Below are positions 39,380 to 47,121 of a DNA stretch of 47,121 nt, in pieces. The position numbers and the translations under genes are program-made. Numbering within the stretch: position 1 is the first letter of the stretch; the number at the start of each line of letters is the position of its first letter. Location: NCBI RefSeq assembly GCF_000142905.1, contig NW_013657635.1, positions 1-47,121 of the forward strand, in the 5' to 3' direction. The notes beneath the pieces are model-generated. The model worked only from the letters and a program-made list of their open reading frames with translations. It was not told the origin of the DNA and searched no databases. The stretch is from Thecamonas trahens ATCC 50062. Its lineage: Eukaryota > Apusozoa > Apusomonadida > Apusomonadidae.

Positions 39380-39868
39380 GGGTAGGCGCAATCATTTGTG
39401 GTGGTGGTGGGAAGACTGCGCAGACGCAACCATTCACCCTGTCCGATACCGATGATGGCGGCGGGAAGACTGCGCAGACGCAATCAAATCGACCTGCTTG
39501 GTACCTGGGCAGGTGCAACCACTTGTACTGATGGTGGGAAGACTGCGCAGACGCAACCATTCACCCTGTCCGATACCGATGATGGCGGCGGGAAGACTGC
39601 GCAGACGCAATCAAATCGACCTGCTTGGTACCTGGGCAGGTGCAACCACTTGTACTGATGGTGGCGACTGCGCAGCCGCAGCAACCATTCACCCTGTCCG
39701 ATGCCGATGATGGCGGCGGGAAGACTGCGCAGACGCAATCAAATCGACCTGCTTGGTACCTGGGCAGGTGCAACCACTTGTACTGATGGTGGCGACTGCG
39801 CAGCCGCAGCAACCATTCACCCTGTCCGATGCCGATGATGGCGGCGGGAAGACTGCGCAGACGCAAAC
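39380..39868. repeat. 127-bp tandem repeat in the ETFA-GBE1 divergent region
   Basis: The motif AATCAAATCGACCTGC recurs at 39482, 39609 and 39737, giving a period of 127-128 bases, with partial copies on both sides. Each unit contains GGTACCTGGGCAGGTGCAACC, CATTCACCCTGTCCGAT and two copies of GACTGCGCAG(A/C)CGCA. The core CTGCGCAG is palindromic. The array fills the space between ETFA (minus) and GBE1 (plus), so it is well placed to be a regulatory array; that is inference. Translated frames are non-conserved repeats. Confidence 0.92.
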
Positions 39869-39996
39869 ATGCCGCCACAACCAGCATAGCGCAGGCGCAA
39901 CCTCACCCTCGTCGACGCACGGCCACCGGGCCACAGCGCTCTTAACACGCCCCAGGCACGCACCCTGGCCCCAGCGCACGCCACGCACCTCGCCAC

Positions 39997-42118
39997 ATGT
40001 CGTCGTCTACCTCTCCCCCGACTCCTGCCGACGAGATAGTAAGCTCTGGCGTTGTGACGGCCGACCCGTACCTGGCGCCGCACGCACCCGTCCTCGCTGC
40101 CCGCCACGCGGCGTATGCCAAGACCAAGGCGGCCATCGAGGCCACCAGCGGGAGCCTCACCGACTTTGCACTCGGCTTCAACACCTTTGGTCTCCGCCGG
40201 ACGGACGATGGTGGATGGCGATACACAGAATGGGCGCCCGCTGCTGCCGGTCTTGCCCTTGTCGGCCCGTTCAACTCGTGGGACGTCGACGCCCATCGCG
40301 CAGAGGTCGACGAGTACGGCGTGTGGCGCGTCACCATTCCGCCACACACCCTCGCTCCGGGGGATGTGGTCAAGACTGCTGTTCAGATGGGCCCGACAGC
40401 GGTCCACGGTGCGCTTGGTGAGTGGCATCATCGCATCCCGGCGTGGATCGAGCGCGTCGAGCAGGATCCCGAGACCGGTGCGTTCCACGGCGTGGCGGTC
40501 GACAGTGCAAGCGAGGACTATCAGTGGCAGGCGCCGAGGCCGGTTGCTCCGCCAGGCCCCGGGGCCACGGAAGAGCCGCTCATCATCTATGAGGCCCACA
40601 TCGGGATCGCGTCGGAGGAGCTCGCGGTCGGGAGCTACGCCCACTTTACCGCCAACGTCCTTCCGCGCATTGCCGCGCTTGGGTACAACACTGTTCAGCT
40701 GATGGCAGTCATGGAGCACGTGTACTACGGCTCGTTTGGTTACCAAGTCACCTCGTTCTTTGCGGCGTCGTCGCGGTACGGGAGCCGGATCGAGCTCAAG
40801 TCACTCATCGACACTGCGCACTCGCTAGGCCTCCGCGTCCTCCTCGATGTCGTCCACTCGCACGCGTCTAAGAACGTGCTCGACGGACTCAACGGGTTTG
40901 ACGGAAGCGACGCCGGCTACTTTCACGCCCCGCCGCGCGGCGACCACCCGCTCTGGGACTCGCGGGTCTTTGACTACTCGCAGCTTGAGGTCCTCCGCTT
41001 CCTGCTCTCCAACCTGCGGTACTGGATCGATGAGTTCCACTTTGACGGCATGCGGTTTGACGGCGTCACCTCGATGCTTTACACCCACCACGGAGTGGGC
41101 ATGGGCTTCTCCGGCTCGTACGATGAGTATTTTGGCGCCGATGCATGCGTCGACACCGACGCTGTCGTCTACCTCAAGCTGGCCAATGAGCTTGTCCACT
41201 CGCTGGCTGCAGCCTCTGGCGGCTCGCTTGTCACGATCGCCGAGGACGTGTCGGGAATGCCGACGCTCTGCCGCCCGGTCGACGAGGGCGGTGTCGGCTT
41301 TGACGCCCGCCTCGCCATGGCGCTTCCGGACATGTGGATCAAGCTCCTCAAAGAGGTGCCCGACGAGGAGTGGAACATGGGCCACCTCGTCCACACCCTC
41401 ACCAATCGGCGGTTCAACGAGGCAACCATTGCGTACGCCGAGTCGCACGACCAGGCGCTGGTCGGCGACAAGACCATTGCCTTCTGGCTCATGGACGCCG
41501 ACATGTACACCCATATGTCGGTCCTCACCTCGCCCACGCCGCGCATTGACCGCGGCATCGCGCTCCACAAGCTCATCCGCGCCCTCACGTACATGCTTGG
41601 CGGCGACGGCTGGCTCGCCTTTTGTGGCGCAGAGTTTGGCCATCCCGAGTGGCTCGACTTTCCGCGCGAGGGCAACAGCTACTCCCACAAGCACGCCCGT
41701 CGCCAGTGGTCGCTTGTCGACGACCCGCTCCTCCGCTACGCCCACCTCAACGCCTTTGACGCCTCCCTTCACGCCCTCCACGCCGAGCTGCGCTGGCTCG
41801 CCCGTCGCGCCCGGCATACGTCTCGGCCAAGCACGAGGCCGACAAGATCATCGCCTTTGACGTCTCGCATGCCGTCGTCGTCTTCAACTTCCATCCCTCG
41901 TCGTCTTTCGAGTCGTACCGCGTCGGCACCCCTGGCCCGGCACCTACACCATCGCCCTCGACTCTGATGCGCCCGAGTACGGCGGACATGCACGCAACGC
42001 GCTCGATACCGTCTTCTTCTCCGAGCCGGTTCCCTGCGGCGGCCGCGACCACTCGATCCTCGTCTACTCGCCCTCACGCACCGTGGTCGTCTACAAGCTC
42101 CGGTCCGAGCCTGGCTAG
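39997..42118 (+). CDS. GBE1: 1,4-alpha-glucan (glycogen) branching enzyme (two frameshifts)
   Basis: A GH13 branching enzyme that makes alpha-1,6 branches in glycogen. From the ATG at 39997 there is a CBM48-like region ([20 protein letters not shown], about 77-96). The catalytic barrel follows, with nucleophile Asp355 in GMRFDGV, acid/base Glu416 in TIAEDVSG, and His484-Asp485 in [12 protein letters not shown]. The C-terminal domain is spread over three frames: the barrel frame to WLARRA, then [15 protein letters not shown], then [16 protein letters not shown] to the stop at 42118. One extra C at 41810-41812 and one at 41929-41932 restore a 707-residue protein, close to the 702 of human GBE1. 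The match to eukaryotic GBE1 right to the end argues that the breaks are sequence errors. It lies 182 bases upstream of TOP6A. Confidence 0.93.
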
Positions 42119-42233
42119 ATGTCGCCGTCCAACCATGCCAGCCCACCACAACCATGACCATAACCACGTCTATGACCATAGTCGCAATGACAGCGATAGC
42201 CGCAACCAGGTTCATCATCACTCCTCACTGCTG

Positions 42234-42250
42234 CCCCCCCCCCCCCCCCC
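42234..42250 (+). repeat. 17-base poly-C tract upstream of TOP6A
   Basis: Exactly 17 consecutive C end 50 bases before the TOP6A start codon, followed by a pyrimidine-rich stretch. The position resembles the 17-base C-run upstream of ACADSB. Confidence 0.85.
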
Positions 42251-42300
42251 TGCCAACTCTCTCACACCTTGCTGCCTTGCCCACCTCTCGCCACTGCACC

Positions 42301-43605
42301 ATGCCAAAGACGAGCAAGAAGGCAAGTGGCAAGGCAAGCAGCAAGACGAGCAGCAACAGCAGCAACAAGTCGACACTCAAGCGCAAACGGCCGACAACGT
42401 CCGAGGCATCTGTGGCTGGCCTCTCGACGGACGACGTGCTGGGACCTGTGCGGGAGGAGAGGACGGTGGTGGTGAGGGCTGCCAAGCGGCCAAAGGTGAC
42501 GCTCGAGTCGCTTGACTTGCCTGGAGTTCGAGATGAAGTAGCTGAGATGGAAGACAACGAAGTAGTGAGTGCCATCGAGGCCATGGTACTGCGGATGGCC
42601 CATGAGATTTTGGCAGAGAAGGGCCTCACCTACGAGGTGCCCTCGCGATCGTCGTCGAACCAGCAGTTTGTGCCCGAACTCAACCGGATGGTGCTCAAGA
42701 GCAAGACCACCATCCGGGACTTTACTGGCATCAACTCGGTGCGAAAGACCGCCATCACTACCCGTGTCCTGCAGCTCATCCACGAGCTCTGCTCCAAGGG
42801 CATCCACGTGACCAAGCGTGACCTGTTCTACACAGACGTCAAGCTCTTTGAAAAGCAGACCGATACCGACGACATTTTGGACGACGTCGCCACCATGATC
42901 GGCTGCACACGGACCTCGCTCAACGTTGTCGCCTCTGAAAAGGGTGTCGTTGTCGGCCGCGTCTCCTTCCGTGACGCCGGCGACCTCATCGACTGCACCC
43001 GCATGGGCGTTGGCGGCAAGGCCATTCCGCCCTTCACCGACCGCATCACTGACATCGAGTCCGACGCCGAGTTTATCCTCGTCGTCGAGAAGGACGCCGC
43101 CTTTATGCGCCTCGCCGAAGACCGCTTCTACAACACCTACCCTTGCATCATCATCACCGCCAAAGGCCAGCCTGACGTCTCCACACGCCGCTTCCTCAAG
43201 CGCCTCAAGGAGGAACTCAACCTCCCTGTCCTCGGCCTCTTTGACTCGGATCCCTACGGCTGCCGCATCTTCTCCGTCTATACTACCGGCTCCAAGAACC
43301 TCTCCTACGACTCGGCTTCGCTCGCCACCCCGGACATCAAGTGGCTCGGCGTCCGCCCCTCTGATCTCGACCGCTACAACATTCCCGAGCAGTGCCGCCT
43401 CCCACTCTCCGACCGTGACATCACCGCTTGCCACCAGCTCCTCAAGGAGGAGTTCATCAAGTGCAACCCCGAGTGGGTCAAGGAGCTCAAGCTCATGCTC
43501 AAGACCAAGGTCAAGGCCGAGATCCAGGCCCTGGCCACCTTTGGCTTCACCTACCTCTCCGAGACCTACCTCCCACAGAAGCTTGCTGCTGGCGACTGGA
43601 TCTAG
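42301..43605 (+). CDS. TOP6A: DNA topoisomerase VI subunit A (plant SPO11-3/RHL2-like)
   Basis: 434 residues from the ATG at 42301; in-frame sequence further upstream is low-complexity and includes the poly-C tract. Residues 1-70 are a basic, Ser/Lys-rich tail with KRKR and KRPK nuclear signals. The catalytic Tyr177 lies in [13 protein letters not shown] in the winged-helix (5Y-CAP) domain. The Toprim domain has Glu263 (LVVEKDAAF) and Asp315/Asp317 (FDSDPYG). Long blocks ([72 protein letters not shown]) match plant SPO11-3, the topoisomerase VI A subunit, rather than meiotic SPO11. Topoisomerase VI relaxes and decatenates DNA as an A2B2 tetramer and in plants supports endoreduplication. The ATPase partner TOP6B is not in this window. 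Confidence 0.92.
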   Translation: MPKTSKKASGKASSKTSSNSSNKSTLKRKRPTTSEASVAGLSTDDVLGPVREERTVVVRAAKRPKVTLESLDLPGVRDEVAEMEDNEVVSAIEAMVLRMAHEILAEKGLTYEVPSRSSSNQQFVPELNRMVLKSKTTIRDFTGINSVRKTAITTRVLQLIHELCSKGIHVTKRDLFYTDVKLFEKQTDTDDILDDVATMIGCTRTSLNVVASEKGVVVGRVSFRDAGDLIDCTRMGVGGKAIPPFTDRITDIESDAEFILVVEKDAAFMRLAEDRFYNTYPCIIITAKGQPDVSTRRFLKRLKEELNLPVLGLFDSDPYGCRIFSVYTTGSKNLSYDSASLATPDIKWLGVRPSDLDRYNIPEQCRLPLSDRDITACHQLLKEEFIKCNPEWVKELKLMLKTKVKAEIQALATFGFTYLSETYLPQKLAAGDWI

Positions 43606-43799
43606 AAGCCTCTGTCCACCCCCTACCCCCTAAACACACACACACACGCACACACAGCCTGGGCCCCAACTTGTGCCCCAGCTCGACCGCCTCACTGCCA
43701 AGACCAGCTTATCTCCGTACGCGCACACCCTTTCCACATGATTGCATGCAGGCTTCGATCGCCCACCCACCCTCTCCATCCATCCCTCTTACTCTCTCC

Positions 43800-43845
<46 letters not shown>

Positions 43846-44076
43846 CGCCGTAGAACCACATCCACGCATCCCATCACACCATCCATCACACATCCATGCC
43901 CATCACAGCCGAGGAGAGCCTGAGGAGAGCCACCGAGAGAGCAAAAATACAAAATTTCAACATTTCCCGTTCTCCAAGAATTGGCGCCACCACCACACCC
44001 ACACGACCAAGACGAGCCACGAGCCAACGGCAGGACACCTAACCCCAACCCGCTCACGGACAGACAGACAGCCATC
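43606..44076. other. Intergenic region between TOP6A and kinesin with CT tract
   Basis: 471 bases with no gene. CA repeats lie near 43634-43656 and a 36-base CT run at 43808-43843. An A-rich stretch (CAAAAATACAAAATTTCAACATTT, about 43941-43966) stands out in this GC-rich genome about 110-135 bases before the kinesin ATG and may be the core promoter. Confidence 0.5.
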
Positions 44077-47000
44077 ATGTCTGAGGTTGCTGACAAGGAG
44101 AACACGCCGAACGTTATGCTTACGACCACTACTATGGCCACTACCACTGCCAAGCGCCGGTTTGGCTGGTCACCTTCCAAGGCTGCCACCAACACCACCA
44201 TGGCCAACAACGAGAATACGGTCATGACCAAGGCAAGTGGTGACGACACCGCCGACTTTGCTGTTCACACCGACAACGTTGTCGATGACATGGCGAGCGA
44301 GGAAAAGGACGAGACTGGGGATGCAGTCGTGGCCATGGACGAGGCCGACGACAACGCGGGTGTGGCCAAGACCGGTGAGACGCTCGCGCAGGTGGCATCG
44401 TCGCTCTTCCCGGCTTCGTTCGAGGCGCAAGTGGCAGAGGCCATGTACCCCAAGTTTACCAAGGAAATGCGGTACAACATGAAGAAGAAGCTCGATCGCC
44501 TCGGTGAGTACTACCGCGCTCTCAAGCGGAACATGCAGACCATGATCGACAAGAAGAACGCCTTTGTTTCAGAGGTCGCTGCGCGGGAGGCCGACATTGG
44601 CCGTCGCGCTGACGAGCTCGCTGCCATCGAGTCGACCCTTCGCGCCGAGGTTCAGACTGCCCAGGGCGAGCTCGCTCACGTCCGCGGCAAGCTTGATGCC
44701 GCAGAGTCCGCCCTCGCCACCGCCACCGCAGAGCTTGATACCGCCAACGCAAAGGTCGCCTCCGAGGCTGCCGCCGCTGCCGCCGCCCGCACTGAGCTCG
44801 CTGCTCTCAAGGATCTCCTCCGCGAGGCCGAGGTCCTTGTCAAGTCGCAGACGACCGAGCTCACCGAGCTCAAGCACGCCTCGGCGCTCGCCGAGCAGGA
44901 GGCCGCAGCCGCCGCAGCCGCAGCCGCCGCCGAGATGGACAGCGTCAAGCGCGCTGCTGCCGATGCTGCCGCTGCCTCGGCCGCATCTGCCGCCAAGGAC
45001 GCCGCAGCCGCAGCCGACAAGCTCGCCGCCGCTGAGGCCTCGCTCGCTGACCTCAAGGCCCAGGTCGCCAAGGCTGAGGCGTCGGCCGCCGACACCGCGG
45101 TCTCTCTCGAGGCGACCCGAAGCCATCTGGCGTCGGCCCAGGCGGACGCCGCCGCCGCCGCCGCCCGCGCCGCCCAGCTTGAGGGCGCAAACTCGGCGCT
45201 GCAGAGCCAGCTCGACGCCAACTCGGCCCAGCTCTCGGCCGCCCTCGCCTCTTTCAACGAGGCTCAGGCGTTCAACAAGGAGCGGACCGCCGCCCTCACT
45301 GCCGACAAGGATCGCCTCGAGGCCGAGTTGGTCTCGGCCAAGGCTACTGTCGCTACGCTCGAGGCCCGCGCCGCCGAACTCGAGACTCAGCTGGCAGCCG
45401 CCAATGCCGACGCCGCCGCCAACGCCACCGCCCTCGAGGCAGTTCGCGCCGAACTCACCCAGCTTGAGGCATCAACGACGGCGGCCCAGGCTGAGTTTGA
45501 GGCCAAGATCGTCGACCTCGAGGCCGCCGCCGCTGCCGCCGCTGCCGAGCTCGCCTCTCTAGGCGAGGCCAAGGCCATGCTCGAGACCTCGCTTGAAGAC
45601 GCCGAGCTCAACGCCGCCACCACCGCCGCCGAGCGCGACGAGGCCCGCGCCGCCGCCGCCGAGCTCAACGCTGCAGCCGCTACTGCAGCCGCCGAAAAGG
45701 CTCAGCTGGAGGCGAACCTCGCCGAGACCAAGGCCGAGCTCGAGACGACTGCGCTCGAGCTTGCCACCTTTAAGGCCAACTGCGGCGTGAGCTCTGAGGA
45801 GCAGCTGCAGAACCTGGTCCAGGTCACCAAGGAGCGCGACAGCCTGTTGGAGAAGGTCGCTGACCGCGACGCCGTCGCCGCCCAGCTCGCCGAGGCCCAA
45901 GAGCGCATCGCGCACCTCGCCGCCCTTGTCCACTCGGGCGAGGCCGTCCGGCGGACCCTCCACAATCGCATCCAGGAGCTGCGCGGCACCATCCGAGTCG
46001 TCGCCCGCGTTCGCCCGCTCCTCTCGGGCGACTCGGACGAGGCGCACGCGTCGGGCGTCAACTTTCGGTTCGGCCTCGACAAGCTCTCGCTTGAGCTCAA
46101 GGACTCTCAGCACCGGTTTGCCTTTGACCAGGTCTTTGGCGAGTCGGCGAGCCAGTCCGAGGTCTTTGACGAGGTCGCCAACTTTGTCCAGAGCGCCCTT
46201 GATGGCTACTCGGTCAATCTCTTTGCCTACGGCCAGACTGGCTCAGGCAAAACCCACACCATGCAGGGCGAGGTGACTGGCGACGGCCGCGGCATCATCC
46301 CGCGTGCCATCGCCCACATCATGACCGAAGTCGACCGTCTCGCCGACCAGGGCTGGGCCTACACCATGAAGGCCACCTTTGTCGAGATCTACAACGAGAC
46401 CATTCGTGACCTCCTCCGCGACCCGTCGACGCCCATGGACGCCCTGCCCAAGATCGGCATCCGCCACGGCGACGGCATCACCACCCTTATCGGCGCCAAC
46501 GACGCCATCGTCTCCTCCGCCGCCGACATCGTCGGCCTTATGGAGCGCGCCAACGAGAACCGCTCCGTTGCCGCGACCTCGATGAACGCGCACTCGTCGC
46601 GCTCGCACTCGGTCTTCTCGCTCCACCTCACAGGCGTGAACGCAGAGTCCGGCGAGGCTCTCCAGGGCGTACTCAACCTGTGCGACCTCGCCGGCTCGGA
46701 GCGCCTTGCAAAGTCCAAGGCCACTGGGGACCGCCTTAAGGAGACCCAGGCCATCAACAAGTCGCTCTCGGCCCTCTCCGACATCTTTGTCGCCCTCTCC
46801 TCCAACTCTTCCCATGTGCCCTACCGCAACTCCAAGCTCACCTACCTCCTGCAGAACGCCTTTGCTGGCCAAGGCAAGTCGCTTATGATCGTCAACCTCT
46901 CGCCCTCGATCGACTCGCGCGGCGAGTCGCTCTGCTCGCTCCGCTTCGCCTCCAAGGTCCACAACACCGATCTTGGCAAGGCCAAGAAGCACGTCGCCGC

Positions 47001-47100
47001 TGCCCCGGGAGCAAAACGCACCCGTCCCAGCACCGCCCTCGGCGTCCGCACCGCCAACGGCAGCTCGCCGCCCAAGCGCCGCAAGACTCTCCGCCGCTAG
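44077..47100 (+). CDS. Kinesin-14, C-terminal motor (KIFC1/Ncd type)
   Basis: The first ATG (44077) gives 1007 residues. Residues 1-110 are a disordered tail with a basic KRRFGWSPSK patch. About 120-630 is a long Ala/Glu-rich coiled coil for dimerisation. The motor is C-terminal, placing it in the minus-end-directed kinesin-14 family. The neck-to-motor junction NRIQELRGTIRVVARVRP begins near residue 630. Motor motifs are the P-loop GQTGSGKT (719-726), NAHSSRSH (switch I), DLAGSE (switch II) and YRNSKLTYLLQ, all intact. The last 40 residues are basic with RRKTLRR. Kinesin-14s focus spindle poles and carry minus-end cargo. No intron or frameshift is present despite the repetitive coiled coil. 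Confidence 0.95.
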   Translation: MSEVADKENTPNVMLTTTTMATTTAKRRFGWSPSKAATNTTMANNENTVMTKASGDDTADFAVHTDNVVDDMASEEKDETGDAVVAMDEADDNAGVAKTGETLAQVASSLFPASFEAQVAEAMYPKFTKEMRYNMKKKLDRLGEYYRALKRNMQTMIDKKNAFVSEVAAREADIGRRADELAAIESTLRAEVQTAQGELAHVRGKLDAAESALATATAELDTANAKVASEAAAAAAARTELAALKDLLREAEVLVKSQTTELTELKHASALAEQEAAAAAAAAAAEMDSVKRAAADAAAASAASAAKDAAAAADKLAAAEASLADLKAQVAKAEASAADTAVSLEATRSHLASAQADAAAAAARAAQLEGANSALQSQLDANSAQLSAALASFNEAQAFNKERTAALTADKDRLEAELVSAKATVATLEARAAELETQLAAANADAAANATALEAVRAELTQLEASTTAAQAEFEAKIVDLEAAAAAAAAELASLGEAKAMLETSLEDAELNAATTAAERDEARAAAAELNAAAATAAAEKAQLEANLAETKAELETTALELATFKANCGVSSEEQLQNLVQVTKERDSLLEKVADRDAVAAQLAEAQERIAHLAALVHSGEAVRRTLHNRIQELRGTIRVVARVRPLLSGDSDEAHASGVNFRFGLDKLSLELKDSQHRFAFDQVFGESASQSEVFDEVANFVQSALDGYSVNLFAYGQTGSGKTHTMQGEVTGDGRGIIPRAIAHIMTEVDRLADQGWAYTMKATFVEIYNETIRDLLRDPSTPMDALPKIGIRHGDGITTLIGANDAIVSSAADIVGLMERANENRSVAATSMNAHSSRSHSVFSLHLTGVNAESGEALQGVLNLCDLAGSERLAKSKATGDRLKETQAINKSLSALSDIFVALSSNSSHVPYRNSKLTYLLQNAFAGQGKSLMIVNLSPSIDSRGESLCSLRFASKVHNTDLGKAKKHVAAAPGAKRTRPSTALGVRTANGSSPPKRRKTLRR

Positions 47101-47106
47101 CCGCCT

Positions 47107-47119
47107 CCCCCCCCCCCCC
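47107..47119. repeat. Poly-C tract after the kinesin gene
   Basis: Thirteen consecutive C begin six bases after the kinesin stop codon, at the window edge. It may belong to the upstream region of a following plus-strand gene outside the window. Confidence 0.7.
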
Positions 47120-47121
47120 TG

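Noticed and set aside
39380-39868. CRISPR-like array.
   Set aside because: Units are contiguous 127-base tandem copies without unique spacers, in a eukaryotic promoter region.
39398-39887. Repetitive open frames on both strands of the 127-bp array.
   Set aside because: They are generated by the tandem DNA repeat, have no conserved features, and the period is not constant or a multiple of three.

Overview
This window is a left chromosome end from a nuclear eukaryotic genome. It opens with C-strand telomere repeats (CCCTAA units capped by CCTA tetramers). The genes are GC-rich, dense and mostly intronless; the few introns have GTATGT or GTACGT donors. The gene set is that of a free-living heterotrophic flagellate: mitochondrial ACADSB and ETF-alpha, a glycogen branching enzyme, kinesin-14, F-BAR, CAP-Gly, bromodomain and PHD proteins, and a plant-like topoisomerase VI A subunit. 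An apusomonad such as Thecamonas trahens would fit, but that identification is inference, not something the sequence proves.

Layout. 1-236 is telomere and 237-3538 is subtelomere without a convincing gene. 3732-5449 is a NEK-like kinase (one intron). On the minus strand 5492-8907 is an F-box/importin-beta-like fusion and 9321-11405 a degenerate GTPase-like protein with three C-terminal repeats. 11930-14266 (plus) holds two tandem atypical Rab-like GTPases and an F-box-like protein. A patatin-like lipase (minus, 14273-15082) follows, then ACADSB (plus, one intron). The minus strand from 17227 to 26214 carries a kelch/coiled-coil protein, a doubtful small gene, a charged low-complexity protein, an HExxH metallopeptidase with an SGK repeat, and a bromodomain/extended-PHD protein. 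After a 264-base N gap come a small coiled-coil protein (plus), an F-BAR/PH protein (minus) and a CAP-Gly/LRR/A9 protein resembling plant AIR9 (minus). A divergent LRR multi-pass membrane protein (plus), ETFA (minus), branching enzyme (plus), topoisomerase VI A (plus) and kinesin-14 (plus) complete the window.

Six genes are broken by seven frameshifts. In every case one extra base, fitting a run of three or four identical bases, restores the frame and makes the total length divisible by three. This pattern points to homopolymer undercalls in the assembly rather than pseudogenes. Coordinates of those genes are given as the corrected spans.

Functional themes are mitochondrial branched/short-chain acyl-CoA oxidation (ACADSB passes electrons to ETF, whose alpha subunit is also here), microtubules (kinesin-14, CAP-Gly/A9 protein), membrane traffic (Rab-like pair, F-BAR/PH), chromatin and DNA topology (bromodomain-ePHD, topoisomerase VI A), and glycogen synthesis. 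The genes are not obviously co-regulated, but divergent pairs share short intergenic regions, several of which hold tandem repeats, poly-C tracts or CT microsatellites.
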